Shown piece by piece: positions 51,858-59,764 of a stretch of DNA of 64,000 nt. Numbering within the stretch: the stretch's first letter is position 1; the number at the start of each line of letters is the position of its first letter. A program made the position numbers and the translations under genes. The notes below the pieces were generated by a model. The model was given only the letters and a program-made list of their open reading frames with translations. It ran no database searches and was not told where the DNA came from. Source of the stretch: Ardenticatenaceae bacterium (GTDB lineage: Bacteria > Chloroflexota > Anaerolineae > Promineifilales > Promineifilaceae); NCBI GenBank assembly GCA_020634215.1, contig JACKCD010000029.1:5436-69435 (forward strand). The letters are read 5' to 3'.

Positions 51858-52868
51858 TTATTCCAGGGGAGGAAGTCCGGCTGACTGACGAATCAGGTTT
51901 TCAAGCTCAACCAACATGGGTGGGTTTTCTGCCAAGTAAGTCTTTGCGTTTTCACGCCCTTGCCCCAGCAAAACGTCGCCATAGCGAAAATAGGCACCAC
52001 GTTTATCAACAATGTTGTGGGTGACAGCCAAATCAAGTACATCACCCGTTTTAGAGATACCCTCATTGTACATGATGTCAAATTCGCATTCGGTGAAAGG
52101 GGGAGCCACTTTGTTTTTCTTGACCTTCACCGTCGTGCGGTTGCCCACAACATCCCCCCCGGCCTTAATCGCCTGGGTGCGGCGAATATCCAGCCGGACA
52201 GAAGCGTAGAACTTCAGGGCATTACCGCCAGTGGTTGTTTCCGGGTTACCAAACATCACGCCAATTTTCATCCGCAGTTGGTTGGTGAAAATCAGGGTGG
52301 TACTGGTTTGCTTCACGACCCCGGAAAGCTTACGCAAGGCTTGCGACATCAAACGCGCCTGGAGACCCATGTGAGAGTCACCCATTTCCCCTTCGATTTC
52401 GGCACGGGGTACCAAGGCGGCAACAGAGTCCACCACCACAACGTCAAGCGTGCCAGATCGAATGAGGGCATCGGCTATTTCAAGAGCTTGTTCACCTGTA
52501 TCAGGTTGAGAAATGTATAGGTTGTCAATATCAACACCACATTTCGCGGCATAGCTGGGATCTAGTGCGTGTTCCATGTCAATAAAGGCACAGATTCCAC
52601 CGCGCTTTTGCGCTTCTGCGATGATGTGTTGACAGAGTGTTGTTTTACCGGAAGATTCAGGACCGTAGATTTCGATGATGCGGCCTTTGGGTAGACCGCC
52701 TACGCCGAGGGCTATGTCCAGGGACAACGAACCGGTGGGAATGGATTCGACCTGTAGATGTTGTGCATCACCAAGCCGCATAATCACGCCTTCGCCATAT
52801 TTTTTTGTCAGCGTGGCTAATGTGTTTTCTAAGGTTCGTTCTTTTGCGTTGCCCATAGGACTACCCAA
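51858..52868 (-). CDS. recA: Recombinase RecA
   Basis: DNA strand-exchange and SOS co-protease ATPase. Walker A GPESSGKTT, DMEHALDPSYAAKCGVD, the Walker B region VVVDSVAALVP, and the DNA-binding loops (EGEMGDSHMGLQARLMSQALR and NQLRMKIGVMFGNPETTTGGNALKFY regions) are complete. At 336 residues the acidic C-terminal tail is short. Two starts are possible: TTG at 52868, with AGGAA 5-6 nt upstream, or ATG at 52856, which lacks a site; the TTG is given here. It is divergent from the GNAT gene, and no clear LexA box was identified in the 50-bp gap. Confidence 0.96.
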   Translation of the reverse strand: MGSPMGNAKERTLENTLATLTKKYGEGVIMRLGDAQHLQVESIPTGSLSLDIALGVGGLPKGRIIEIYGPESSGKTTLCQHIIAEAQKRGGICAFIDMEHALDPSYAAKCGVDIDNLYISQPDTGEQALEIADALIRSGTLDVVVVDSVAALVPRAEIEGEMGDSHMGLQARLMSQALRKLSGVVKQTSTTLIFTNQLRMKIGVMFGNPETTTGGNALKFYASVRLDIRRTQAIKAGGDVVGNRTTVKVKKNKVAPPFTECEFDIMYNEGISKTGDVLDLAVTHNIVDKRGAYFRYGDVLLGQGRENAKTYLAENPPMLVELENLIRQSAGLPPLE

Positions 52869-52879
52869 TTTGTTCCTGC

Positions 52880-52911
52880 TTGATTCAAAATTTAATTATG
52901 TAGTGTACAAT
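52880..52911 (+). promoter_or_regulatory. Probable promoter of the double GNAT gene
   Basis: TACAAT at 52906-52911 ends 6 nt before the ATG at 52918, with no Shine-Dalgarno. TTGATT at 52880 (20-bp spacing) or TTCAAA at 52884 (16 bp) could serve as a weak -35. A leaderless message is suggested. Confidence 0.45.
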
Positions 52912-52917
52912 AGCGTC

Positions 52918-53850
52918 ATGGAATTAGCAAACCTTTCGCTAGAAGCCGCAGAGTTGGTTCGGGTAGCAAAAAAAGAAGATGCGGGCACGATTATGCGGCT
53001 GCTACAGCGGGCGGCTTATGCGCATTATCACGTGGATTGGCGGCTGCCGGCCGACTGGATTGGCAACGAAGGGTTTGTGGTGCATTTGGAGGAAGAGGGG
53101 CAACGACGACGCTGGGGGAGTTGGGGCAACGGGGGGCTGGCAGGCTGTTTGGCCGTGGCGGCAGACCCACCACCGGGAGCCTGGGTGCGCGTGGCGGCCA
53201 TTGCCACCCGCGAACGGCCGGAATTGGTGCTGGCGACGATGTTGGCGGCGGTGTTGCCTGGGCTGCGGAAAACGGCCGTTTCTCAACTAGCCTGGCTGGC
53301 CGTCGAAGAATGGCCCGATAGCTGGCTTGCCCCGCTTGGTTTTTACCGCATCAGCCAGCTAGAAACCTACACCAAACGCCAAATGAACATCCCCCTGCTG
53401 TCGCCACCGCTGCATCCCCTCACCTTTCGCCCCGCCCGGCTAGACGATTTAGCTACCTTGGCTGAGATTGAAGCAGCGGCCTTTGCCCCGCTGTGGCGGC
53501 ACAGCGGCCAGGCGCTGACCCAAGCTTTTAGCCAGGCGTTTAGCTTTGACGTGGTAGAACGAGACGGTGACGTAATTGGCTTTCAGCTTAGCACCCGCAG
53601 CGGCTATAATGGGGCACATTTGGCGCGGATGACCATCCGCCCGGAGTGGCAGCAACAGGGGATTGGCAGTGCCCTGCTCATCCACACGCTGCAACAGTAT
53701 CAGACGCACGGCATCCGCCACGTGTCGCTAAACACCCAGGTGGAAAACATCGCCTCGCAGCGTCTCTACAAAAAATTCGGCTTTCAGCCAAACGGCGAGC
53801 GGCTGCCCATTTGGTGTCTAGACATTGGTGAGACAGTGAGTGGGGGCTAA
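52918..53850 (+). CDS. Tandem-GNAT acetyltransferase
   Basis: A 310-residue protein with two GNAT-like halves. The N-terminal half (about 1-150) is degenerate. The C-terminal half (about 165-305) has the clear acetyl-CoA motif A, MTIRPEWQQQGIGSALLIH, and the closing NTQVENIASQRLYKKFGF. The acceptor is unknown. It is divergent from recA with a 50-bp gap, and one AACGGCCGTT copy lies in the linker of the first domain (encodes KTAVS). Confidence 0.85.
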   Translation: MELANLSLEAAELVRVAKKEDAGTIMRLLQRAAYAHYHVDWRLPADWIGNEGFVVHLEEEGQRRRWGSWGNGGLAGCLAVAADPPPGAWVRVAAIATRERPELVLATMLAAVLPGLRKTAVSQLAWLAVEEWPDSWLAPLGFYRISQLETYTKRQMNIPLLSPPLHPLTFRPARLDDLATLAEIEAAAFAPLWRHSGQALTQAFSQAFSFDVVERDGDVIGFQLSTRSGYNGAHLARMTIRPEWQQQGIGSALLIHTLQQYQTHGIRHVSLNTQVENIASQRLYKKFGFQPNGERLPIWCLDIGETVSGG

Positions 53851-53907
53851 GAAGACGTAACTGTTTGGGAATGTGGGGGTACTTAACAATAGAGGAATAG
53901 CTGGTTG

Positions 53908-55701
53908 ATGAACATTCGTCCCACAATTGCCCACCTATACCAGGAACGTGTCCGTCTTTCGGGAGATGGGGTGTCGTATTATTACCCGGAAAACGGCCGT
54001 TATTCCCCCGTCACCTGGAACCAAGCGTACCAAACCATCAACGAACTGGCACTGGGCATGTGGGAGATGGGGCTGCGCCACGGCGACCGCGTGGCCGTTG
54101 TCAGCAACTCCCGCCACGAATGGAGCACCATTGACCAGGCCGGGCTAAGCTTTGGCGGCGTGGTCGTGGGCATCTACCCCACCACCGTCACCGAACAGGT
54201 CGCCTACATCCTTAGCCACAGCGAAGCCCGCATCGTTTTTCTCGAAGACAACTACCAGCTTACCCGCCTCGCTGCCGTTTTGCCCACCTTGCCAGCCCTT
54301 GAAACTATCGTTCTCATTGACCCCAGTGGAGCCGCCGCCGGGAATTGGCTGACGCTCGACGATGTGCGCCAGCGCGGGCGTGGCCTGCTGGCCGCCCAGC
54401 CCGATTTGCGTCAGCAAACCCTGGAAGCTGTTCAACCCGACGACATAGCCGCGCTGGTCTATACGAGCGGCACTACTGGCTTGCCCAAGGGGGTGGTGCT
54501 GCGCCATCGCAATTTGTTTAGCGTTTGCCAAAGCGTGGATGAATACCTTGGGCTAAATCATGGGGAAACGGGGGTCGTTTTCTTGCCCATGGCCCACATT
54601 TTGCAGCGTGTCAACATGTATTTGGGGGTGTATGGCAACATCATTGGCTACTATGCCGCCGACATGCTCAAGGTGATGGAGACAGTACAGGCGGCGCAGC
54701 CCGGCACTTTTTCCGGCGTTCCCCGCGTTTTCGAGAAAATTCATGCTCGGATTATGGCGGGTGTGGCGCAAAGCCCACCTAATCGGCAAAAAATCTTCCA
54801 CGGTGCGCTGGCGGCCGGGGTGGCGCGAAGCCGCTATTTGCAAAATGGAGATGCAGTACCGCTGCTGCTGCGGCTTAAATATGGCTTGTATGATCGGCTG
54901 GTGTGGCAAAAGCTGCGCCACGCCATTTTTGGCCGCAACACCCGCTACCTGACTTCGGGGGCAGCACCGATTAGCAAGGAGCTGCTGGCGTTTTTCCACG
55001 CGATGGGGCTGACGATCATTGAGGGATATGGGCTGACGGAGACGAGCAGCCCCATCACGCTCAATCATCCCAACCGCTTCAAATTTGGCACGGTTGGGCC
55101 GGCGCTGCCTGGCTCGGCGGTAAAAATTGGCGACGATGGGGAGATTTTGCTGAAGGGGCCGGGGGTATTTGACGGCTATTACAAGAACCCGGAGGCAACG
55201 GCGGCGGCGTTTACCGAGGATGGCTGGTTTCGCAGCGGCGATATTGGGGAGCTGGACGGCGATGGCTTTTTGCGGATTACGGATCGCAAGAAGAATTTGC
55301 TGATTACGGCGGCGGGAAAAAATATTGCTCCGGCTCCGATTGAGAACCAGATGATGAACAGCCCCTTTATCAGCCAGGCGTTGGTGCTGGGCGACCGGCG
55401 CAAATATTTGGTGGCGCTGCTGACGCTGGATGGGGAGGCGATGGGGCAATGGTGTGAGCAGCAGGGGAAGGGGGCGCTGTCGCTGGCGGAAATGGCGGCG
55501 GATGCGGAGGTGCAGGGTTTGATTGGGGCGGTGGTGGCGGAGGTTAACGGCCGTTTAGCCAGCTATGAAACGATCAAACAGTTCCGCATCCTGCCTGAAG
55601 AGTTTTCCGTCGCCAACGGCACCCTCACGCCGTCGCTCAAGCTCATCCGTAAGCCCGTTGAGCAAAAATACCAGCATTTGCTGGATGAAATGTATGGATA
55701 A
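53908..55701 (+). CDS. AMP-forming long-chain acyl-CoA synthetase
   Basis: Activates fatty acids to acyl-CoA through an acyl-adenylate. The 597-residue protein has the AMP-binding signature YTSGTTGLPKGVVLRHRN, GYGLTETSSPITLN, the hinge WFRSGDIGELDGDGFLRITDRKK and the C-terminal catalytic Lys region ITAAGKNIAP. This arrangement matches the FadD15/FAA1-like group. ATG at 53908 has GAGGA about 10 nt upstream. The alpha/beta hydrolase gene follows after 10 nt, so they form an operon, perhaps for lipid turnover. Confidence 0.93.
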   Translation: MNIRPTIAHLYQERVRLSGDGVSYYYPENGRYSPVTWNQAYQTINELALGMWEMGLRHGDRVAVVSNSRHEWSTIDQAGLSFGGVVVGIYPTTVTEQVAYILSHSEARIVFLEDNYQLTRLAAVLPTLPALETIVLIDPSGAAAGNWLTLDDVRQRGRGLLAAQPDLRQQTLEAVQPDDIAALVYTSGTTGLPKGVVLRHRNLFSVCQSVDEYLGLNHGETGVVFLPMAHILQRVNMYLGVYGNIIGYYAADMLKVMETVQAAQPGTFSGVPRVFEKIHARIMAGVAQSPPNRQKIFHGALAAGVARSRYLQNGDAVPLLLRLKYGLYDRLVWQKLRHAIFGRNTRYLTSGAAPISKELLAFFHAMGLTIIEGYGLTETSSPITLNHPNRFKFGTVGPALPGSAVKIGDDGEILLKGPGVFDGYYKNPEATAAAFTEDGWFRSGDIGELDGDGFLRITDRKKNLLITAAGKNIAPAPIENQMMNSPFISQALVLGDRRKYLVALLTLDGEAMGQWCEQQGKGALSLAEMAADAEVQGLIGAVVAEVNGRLASYETIKQFRILPEEFSVANGTLTPSLKLIRKPVEQKYQHLLDEMYG

Positions 55702-55711
55702 GGAACCCACT

Positions 55712-56530
55712 ATGACCACACTTCACGCCGAGCTAAAACGGCCGTCTTGGCTGCTTTTGGCAATGGAACCCCGCGCCCTCTATGAACTTGGGGCGTATTA
55801 TTTGACGCTGCCTTTTTTGAAGGCGGCTCCCGCTGGCGACGGCCATCCGGTGATGGTGCTGCCCGGCTTTATGGCCGACGACCTTTCGACCCGCCCTTTA
55901 CGCAATTTTTTGAAGGGGAAGGGGTATAAAACCTATGGCTGGGCGATGGGGCGCAACTTTGGGCAGGGGACTGACCTAGAAAGTGGCGGTCTGAACTATC
56001 GGCTGATGGAGCGGCTACGCGCTATTTCGGCGATTAACGGCGGGAAGAAGGTGAGTTTGGTAGGTTGGAGCTTGGGCGGGATTTATGCGCGGGAGATGGC
56101 GCGGGAGCAGCCGGAGTTGGTGCGGCAGGTGATTTCGCTGGGCAGCCCGTTTGTGGATGCGGGGGTGGCGACGTATGCCAAGCCACTGTATGAGCTGCTG
56201 CGCGGGGAGAGTGTGCATGAGCTGCATCCGAAGCTGAAGGAGCGGCTGAAGATTCCGCCGCCGGTGCCGTCAACGGCCGTTTATTCCCGCACCGATGGCA
56301 TTGCGGCGTGGCAAAGCTGCCTGGACCAAACGACGGACGAGCAGACGGAAAACATTGAGGTGGACAGCAGCCACTGCGGCCTGGGCCACAACCCGCTGGT
56401 GGTGTGGGTGATTGCCGACCGGCTGGCGCAGCCGGAGGGGGAGTGGCGGCCGTTTGACAGGTCGGGGCTGCGGCGGTTGTTTTATCGGGGAGGGAGGGAT
56501 GACGGACGACGGACGACGGACGACGGATGA
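55712..56530 (+). CDS. Alpha/beta hydrolase (lipase/esterase-like)
   Basis: A 272-residue hydrolase with the oxyanion-region HPVMVLPGFMADD, the nucleophile elbow GWSLGG and a probable catalytic His in SSHCGLGHNP. This resembles triacylglycerol lipase-type or PGAP1-like proteins. AAGGAACC precedes ATG 55712. The last 10 residues (DDGRRTTDDG) are encoded by tandem GGACGAC words of an intergenic repeat, so the reading frame seems to have been extended into it. It may release fatty acids for the upstream acyl-CoA synthetase (inference from operon). Confidence 0.85.
   Translation: MTTLHAELKRPSWLLLAMEPRALYELGAYYLTLPFLKAAPAGDGHPVMVLPGFMADDLSTRPLRNFLKGKGYKTYGWAMGRNFGQGTDLESGGLNYRLMERLRAISAINGGKKVSLVGWSLGGIYAREMAREQPELVRQVISLGSPFVDAGVATYAKPLYELLRGESVHELHPKLKERLKIPPPVPSTAVYSRTDGIAAWQSCLDQTTDEQTENIEVDSSHCGLGHNPLVVWVIADRLAQPEGEWRPFDRSGLRRLFYRGGRDDGRRTTDDG
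56499..56530. repeat. Tandem GGACGAC words at the 3' end of the hydrolase gene
   Basis: About four near-identical GGACGAC units; they encode the end of the hydrolase and its TGA stop. An AACGGCCGTT copy follows at about 56540. Confidence 0.7.
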
Positions 56531-56593
56531 ATGGGGGGAAACGGCCGTTTTTTATGCTAGCGGTGCAGAGCTTTAACGGTTGGTTGAATTCTT

Positions 56594-57361
56594 ATGAACT
56601 CAGAAATGGATAAAAAGGCTCGACTATACTTTAGGGATCAGCTTAGAGAAGCTAGAGCCACAGCATACCAAGATGCAGAGGCTTCTCAACAGATATTTTT
56701 TGTTTTAGAGCACTTGGGCATTTTCTTGCAGAAGAAAATTGAAGGGTTGCACGGTTACAAAAAGAGTATAGAAAAAGTTGCTTCAAGGTCTCCACTTTTT
56801 AATGACTTCCCACAAGAACTAAGAGAATGGCATATCCCCTTTGCAAATTTATATGATTTAGTGAGAGATGGGCGCAATGATGCTTTGCATGTGGGGGCTT
56901 ATGCACGTCACTTGACTTCTCATGCGGTTCAACTTTCGTTGATTTTGGAGGATGCTCTAATGTTTGAATCTAATCGAGTTAGCGATTTTATGGTTAGAGA
57001 CCCTGTTCAAGCATTTGAATGGCAGCCCTTAAGCTTTGTCCGTCAGCAAATGCTCGTGAATTCATTCTCGTTTTTGCCAATGTTTTTACAAGAAGATTCT
57101 ACTTGGTACCTCTTGTCAGATTATTCGCTTGCTCAGTATCTACGCGAACCGTCTAAAACAGAACGCAAGAAACGATTAGCAATAACTGTGGGCAGTTCTA
57201 TCCAATCTAAGGCAATTAAAATAGATAAAGCAACGTGTATTATTGCTAAAACTGCTATTAATGAAGCCATGGAACAGTTTGATGGCAAACCAATTCTCGT
57301 TGTTGAAATGAATGATCAAAAAAAACTAATTGGTATTATTACTGCCTTTGATGTTCTATGA
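56594..57361 (+). CDS. HEPN-like / CBS-pair protein of unknown function
   Basis: A 255-residue protein in sequence visibly richer in A and T than its neighbours, with no AACGGCCGTT copy. The N-terminal half is helical and contains RNDALH (Arg94 to His99), which fits the Rx4-6H motif of HEPN ribonucleases, in the context LVRDGRNDALHVGAYARHL. The C-terminal half (about 128-255) looks like two CBS modules (VSDFMVRDPVQAFEW and ILVVEMNDQKKLIGIITAFDVL), which usually bind adenine nucleotides. A nucleotide-gated RNase is possible but unproven. It precedes a group II intron and toxin-antitoxin cassettes, and was probably acquired by transfer. Confidence 0.65.
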   Translation: MNSEMDKKARLYFRDQLREARATAYQDAEASQQIFFVLEHLGIFLQKKIEGLHGYKKSIEKVASRSPLFNDFPQELREWHIPFANLYDLVRDGRNDALHVGAYARHLTSHAVQLSLILEDALMFESNRVSDFMVRDPVQAFEWQPLSFVRQQMLVNSFSFLPMFLQEDSTWYLLSDYSLAQYLREPSKTERKKRLAITVGSSIQSKAIKIDKATCIIAKTAINEAMEQFDGKPILVVEMNDQKKLIGIITAFDVL

Positions 57362-57396
57362 ATTGTTTTACTTGGGCATGACCTAACAATGCTTGC

Positions 57397-58109
57397 GTGC
57401 GCCGTGTCACGGCGTTGTGAATCGCACACCAAGTGTGCTGGAGGATACATATCGAGCAAAATCTCCAACCCCACCCAACTTACTTTAATCGGAAACGAAG
57501 CGGGAACCAGAGCATGTTGGGAAAGCGACTAAGTTGCGCCGTACAGCAGCAAGATGGGTTGCAAGGGGTTCTGCATAAGGCAAAAGCTAAACTGCCTGAA
57601 CCTTAGTCTAGCGAGTTTATGTTGCTACAGGGAAGAACGGCTGTCACTCAGGAACGATGTTTGCGCGTTTGAGACAAACATCGCCCTGAACGAATAAACC
57701 CTGTTCTCGACGGTAGGCGGGAATCTGTAAGCGCCTAGCCGAAACGATATACGTCGGGACGCACCACCAGCAGTGGGGTATAGACGAACGAGGTGCCTAA
57801 GTGCGGATGACGTTCACAATGTACGGAACACGGGATGGCCTAAGTGCCGAGAGGCATAGGGTCACAGAGCAACCGTAGTAGTCCGAGACAGGGAAAGCCT
57901 GTTACATGGCGAAGGGTTGCAGGTGAATCGCATTTTCTGCCCACGTGATCGGCCTGGATAGGCGTTAAGCGCAACGACGAAAATGCAATCGGCGATACAA
58001 TTGCCGACATGGTTTGCTGGAGAGCCGGATGAATTGAAAGGTTCAAGTCCGGTTCGGTGGGGGGCAAGTGGAAAAGCAGGTCATGCTGCTCGCCGCTTGC
58101 CTACCCTAT
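57397..58109 (+). ncRNA. Group II intron, ORF-less (no intron-encoded protein)
   Basis: The 5' end GTGCGCC fits the GUGYG consensus. Domain V is clear at 58022-58055: a 34-nt hairpin GAGCCGGAT...GAAA...GTCCGGTTC that includes the AGC triad. Domain VI follows (GGCAAGTGG with CCGCTTGCC), with a likely bulged branch-point A at 58103 and a 3' end ACCCTAT near 58109. The total of about 710 nt leaves no room for a reverse transcriptase/maturase, and no remnant of one is seen. Splicing would need a maturase in trans. The 5' boundary and 3' boundary are estimates. It lies just after the HEPN-like/CBS gene and interrupts no recognisable gene. Confidence 0.85.
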
Positions 58110-58252
58110 GGTGGAACGATGAGATAGGTGCATTTGATTTGTTCCGTTTAACTCGCTAAGCTAATCGGCCCATCTACAGAAAAGGCTATTAGACTTTATG
58201 TAATAGTATGGCATAAGTTTTGTAGGGAAAACTGCCGTTTTTCCCTAGGTTC

Positions 58253-58372
58253 TGTTGACATTTGGTAAAAAGAAGCAGATTTCACCGCAGAGGGCGCAAA
58301 GATCGCAGAGATTTGTCTTGTTTTCTTCGCTTTCTCTGCGTCCTTTGCGGTTCAAATTCTGAAATGTCAACA
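58253..58372. repeat. Intergenic inverted repeat, family H (ACCGCAGAGGGCGCAAAG)
   Basis: Outer arms TGTTGACATTT and AAATGTCAACA enclose inner arms TTCACCGCAGAGGGCGCAAAG and CTCTGCGTCCTTTGCGGTTC. It lies just upstream of the first vapBC pair. Upstream at 58222-58246 is a hairpin with a one-mismatch palindrome, AACTGCCGTT (58230-58239). Confidence 0.75.
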
Positions 58373-58399
58373 CAGCCTAGCCAAAATTAGGAGACCTTT

Positions 58400-58624
58400 A
58401 TGACACTTCTCCTTGAAATTCAAAAAGAATTGAAGAACCTGCCTCTTGAAAAACAAAACGAGGTGCTGAATTTTGTGCTGTTTTTGCGGCAGCGCACCAC
58501 GGATACGCAGCCACCAAAACAGCACTCACTCAAAAACCATTCAGCCTTTGGTTCATGGCAAGCGCGTGGGATGGATGCGGTTGCTTACCAGCAGGCATTG
58601 CGTGCCGAGTGGGATGAGGAATGA
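58400..58624 (+). CDS. vapB: VapB-type antitoxin (DUF2281-like)
   Basis: A 74-residue protein beginning MTLLLEIQKELKNLPLEKQ with the DUF2281 pattern LPLEKQNEVLNFVLFLR, and a charged C-terminus. It overlaps the downstream toxin gene by 4 bp (ATGA). The antitoxin is expected to bind the PIN toxin through its C-terminal part and repress the operon. Confidence 0.8.
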   Translation: MTLLLEIQKELKNLPLEKQNEVLNFVLFLRQRTTDTQPPKQHSLKNHSAFGSWQARGMDAVAYQQALRAEWDEE

Positions 58625-58983
58625 TTGCCGTATTTGATACCAACATCGTGATTGATGCCCTTAATGGCATAGAGAAAGCTGATGCTGAATACGGCCGTTA
58701 TGAGCGTGTCCTGATCAGCCGAATTACATGGATGGAAGTACTGATTGGCGCAAAAGAGAATGAAGCCAATTTGCGTGACTTTCTCCAATCTTATTTCGAA
58801 ATTGTGCCATTGGACTTAGGTGTCGCAGAAAGTGCTATCCAAATTCGCCGGGTGCAGCGCATTCGTTTGCCCGATGCCATTATTTGGGCGACGGCTCGCA
58901 CCAATGATGCTCTATTGGTCACACGAAACACAAAAGATTTTCATCCCGACTGGGCAGGTGTTCGTTTACCTTATACGCTTTAA
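58621..58983 (+). CDS. vapC: VapC-type PIN-domain toxin
   Basis: A 120-residue PIN-domain ribonuclease. Acidic metal-binding residues are seen in VFDTNIVIDAL (Asp), SRITWMEVLIG (Glu) and RLPDAIIWATA (Asp), with a further Asp in TKDFHPDWAGV. It probably cleaves RNA when VapB is degraded. A paired palindrome element (59004-59065) follows it. Confidence 0.85.
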   Translation: MIAVFDTNIVIDALNGIEKADAEYGRYERVLISRITWMEVLIGAKENEANLRDFLQSYFEIVPLDLGVAESAIQIRRVQRIRLPDAIIWATARTNDALLVTRNTKDFHPDWAGVRLPYTL

Positions 58984-59003
58984 GTTAGATGGTTTGTGGA
59001 AAA

Positions 59004-59065
59004 AACGGCCGTTTTTCCCCACTTCTCTCCCCTCTCACGCTAACATTTGGCGGAAAACGGCGTAA
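59004..59065. repeat. Cassette-end element, copy 1 (diverged)
   Basis: It opens with a perfect AACGGCCGTT (59004-59013) and ends with a damaged one, AACGGCGTAA (59056-59065). The interior (CTTCTCTCCCCTCTCACGC, then TAACATTTGGCGGAAA) is recognisably related to copies 2 and 3. It follows vapBC pair 1. Confidence 0.7.
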
Positions 59066-59094
59066 CACCACCAGCCCCAATCATGAAACCTTTA

Positions 59095-59122
59095 TGATAC
59101 TTCTCCTTGAAATTCAAGAATG
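59095..59122 (+). pseudogene. Remnant of a vapB 5' end
   Basis: The sequence from about 59085 repeats the start of the vapB gene at 58400: ACCTTTATGA(T/C)ACTTCTCC, then TTGAAATTCAA. The copy reads MILLLEIQE and stops at once. It is a truncated duplicate whose continuation has been replaced by the next small gene. Confidence 0.65.
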
Positions 59123-59133
59123 AATTGAACGCG

Positions 59134-59334
59134 ATGATTACCGATACAGAAATCAGATTGAGAGGTGTGGAAGCACTTATCCAGGCTTTAGGAGAGGTAC
59201 AAGCGGAACGGTTTATCAGCCTAATTCTGCGCGAACCTTTTGATTATACGGAATGGCAGCAGCAACTTTGGCAAGATCGTAGTGTGGAGCAGATTAGCAG
59301 GGCGGCAATGTTGCAGCGGCGTTCTGAAAAGTAA
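59134..59334 (+). CDS. Small protein of unknown function (66 aa, cassette gene)
   Basis: It begins MITDTEIRLRGVEALIQALG and contains EVQAERFISLILREPFDYTEWQQQLW. I have a sense of similar small proteins next to toxin-antitoxin genes in cyanobacteria and Chloroflexota, but their function is not known to me. No toxin partner is adjacent here: it stands alone between cassette-end copies 1 and 2. The start could be the TTG at 59107, which lies in the vapB remnant, but ATG 59134 fits the conserved part. Confidence 0.55.
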   Translation: MITDTEIRLRGVEALIQALGEVQAERFISLILREPFDYTEWQQQLWQDRSVEQISRAAMLQRRSEK

Positions 59335-59362
59335 TAAGGTAGTGGTGTGGGAGGTGGGGAAA

Positions 59363-59425
59363 AACGGCCGTTTCCCCCCACCCATCTCTCCTCTCCACAC
59401 CAACATTGGGAGGAAAACGGCCGTT
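59363..59425. repeat. Cassette-end element, copy 2
   Basis: 63 nt between two perfect AACGGCCGTT palindromes (59363-59372 and 59416-59425). The interior begins TCCCCCCACCCATCTCTCC and ends CATTGGGAGGAA. It is nearly identical to copy 3 (60163-60225), with one substitution noticed. Confidence 0.85.
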
Positions 59426-59515
59426 AAAAAATGACAAAATGCACACAATCAAGGATTTTACGTAAAATAATATCTGGTAAACTTGACGAGTGCGTTTGAT
59501 ATGAAAAGGGATTCT

Positions 59516-59764
59516 ATGATCAACCAAGAAACTTTATGGCTTGAACTGGCCGCACTGCCACCCGAAGCGCAACGTTCAGTGGCCGATTATATTGCTTTTT
59601 TGCACACTAAATACAGTTCCACGCAAACATACCAGAAACCACAACGCTCTAACCTTGCCGATGAACCCTTCGTCGGACTGTGGCGCAATCGTCCAGAAAT
59701 GGACGACAGCCAAGCTTGGGTACGCAATCTTCGTGAACGTGAGTGGGCAAAATCAAGTGGCTGA
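59516..59764 (+). CDS. vapB: VapB-type antitoxin (DUF2281-like)
   Basis: An 82-residue protein: MINQETLWLELAALPPEAQ, then RSVADYIAFLHTKY, typical of DUF2281 antitoxins. AAAAGGGA precedes ATG 59516. It overlaps the PIN gene by 8 bp. Confidence 0.75.
   Translation: MINQETLWLELAALPPEAQRSVADYIAFLHTKYSSTQTYQKPQRSNLADEPFVGLWRNRPEMDDSQAWVRNLREREWAKSSG

Noticed and set aside
54553..55449. 298-codon open frame on the minus strand
   Set aside because: Antisense to the acyl-CoA synthetase; composition is that of a shadow frame.
57361..58137. Possible small RNA operon or rRNA fragment because of dense structure and no protein gene
   Set aside because: The 34-nt domain V with AGC triad and the domain VI with bulged A identify a group II intron instead.
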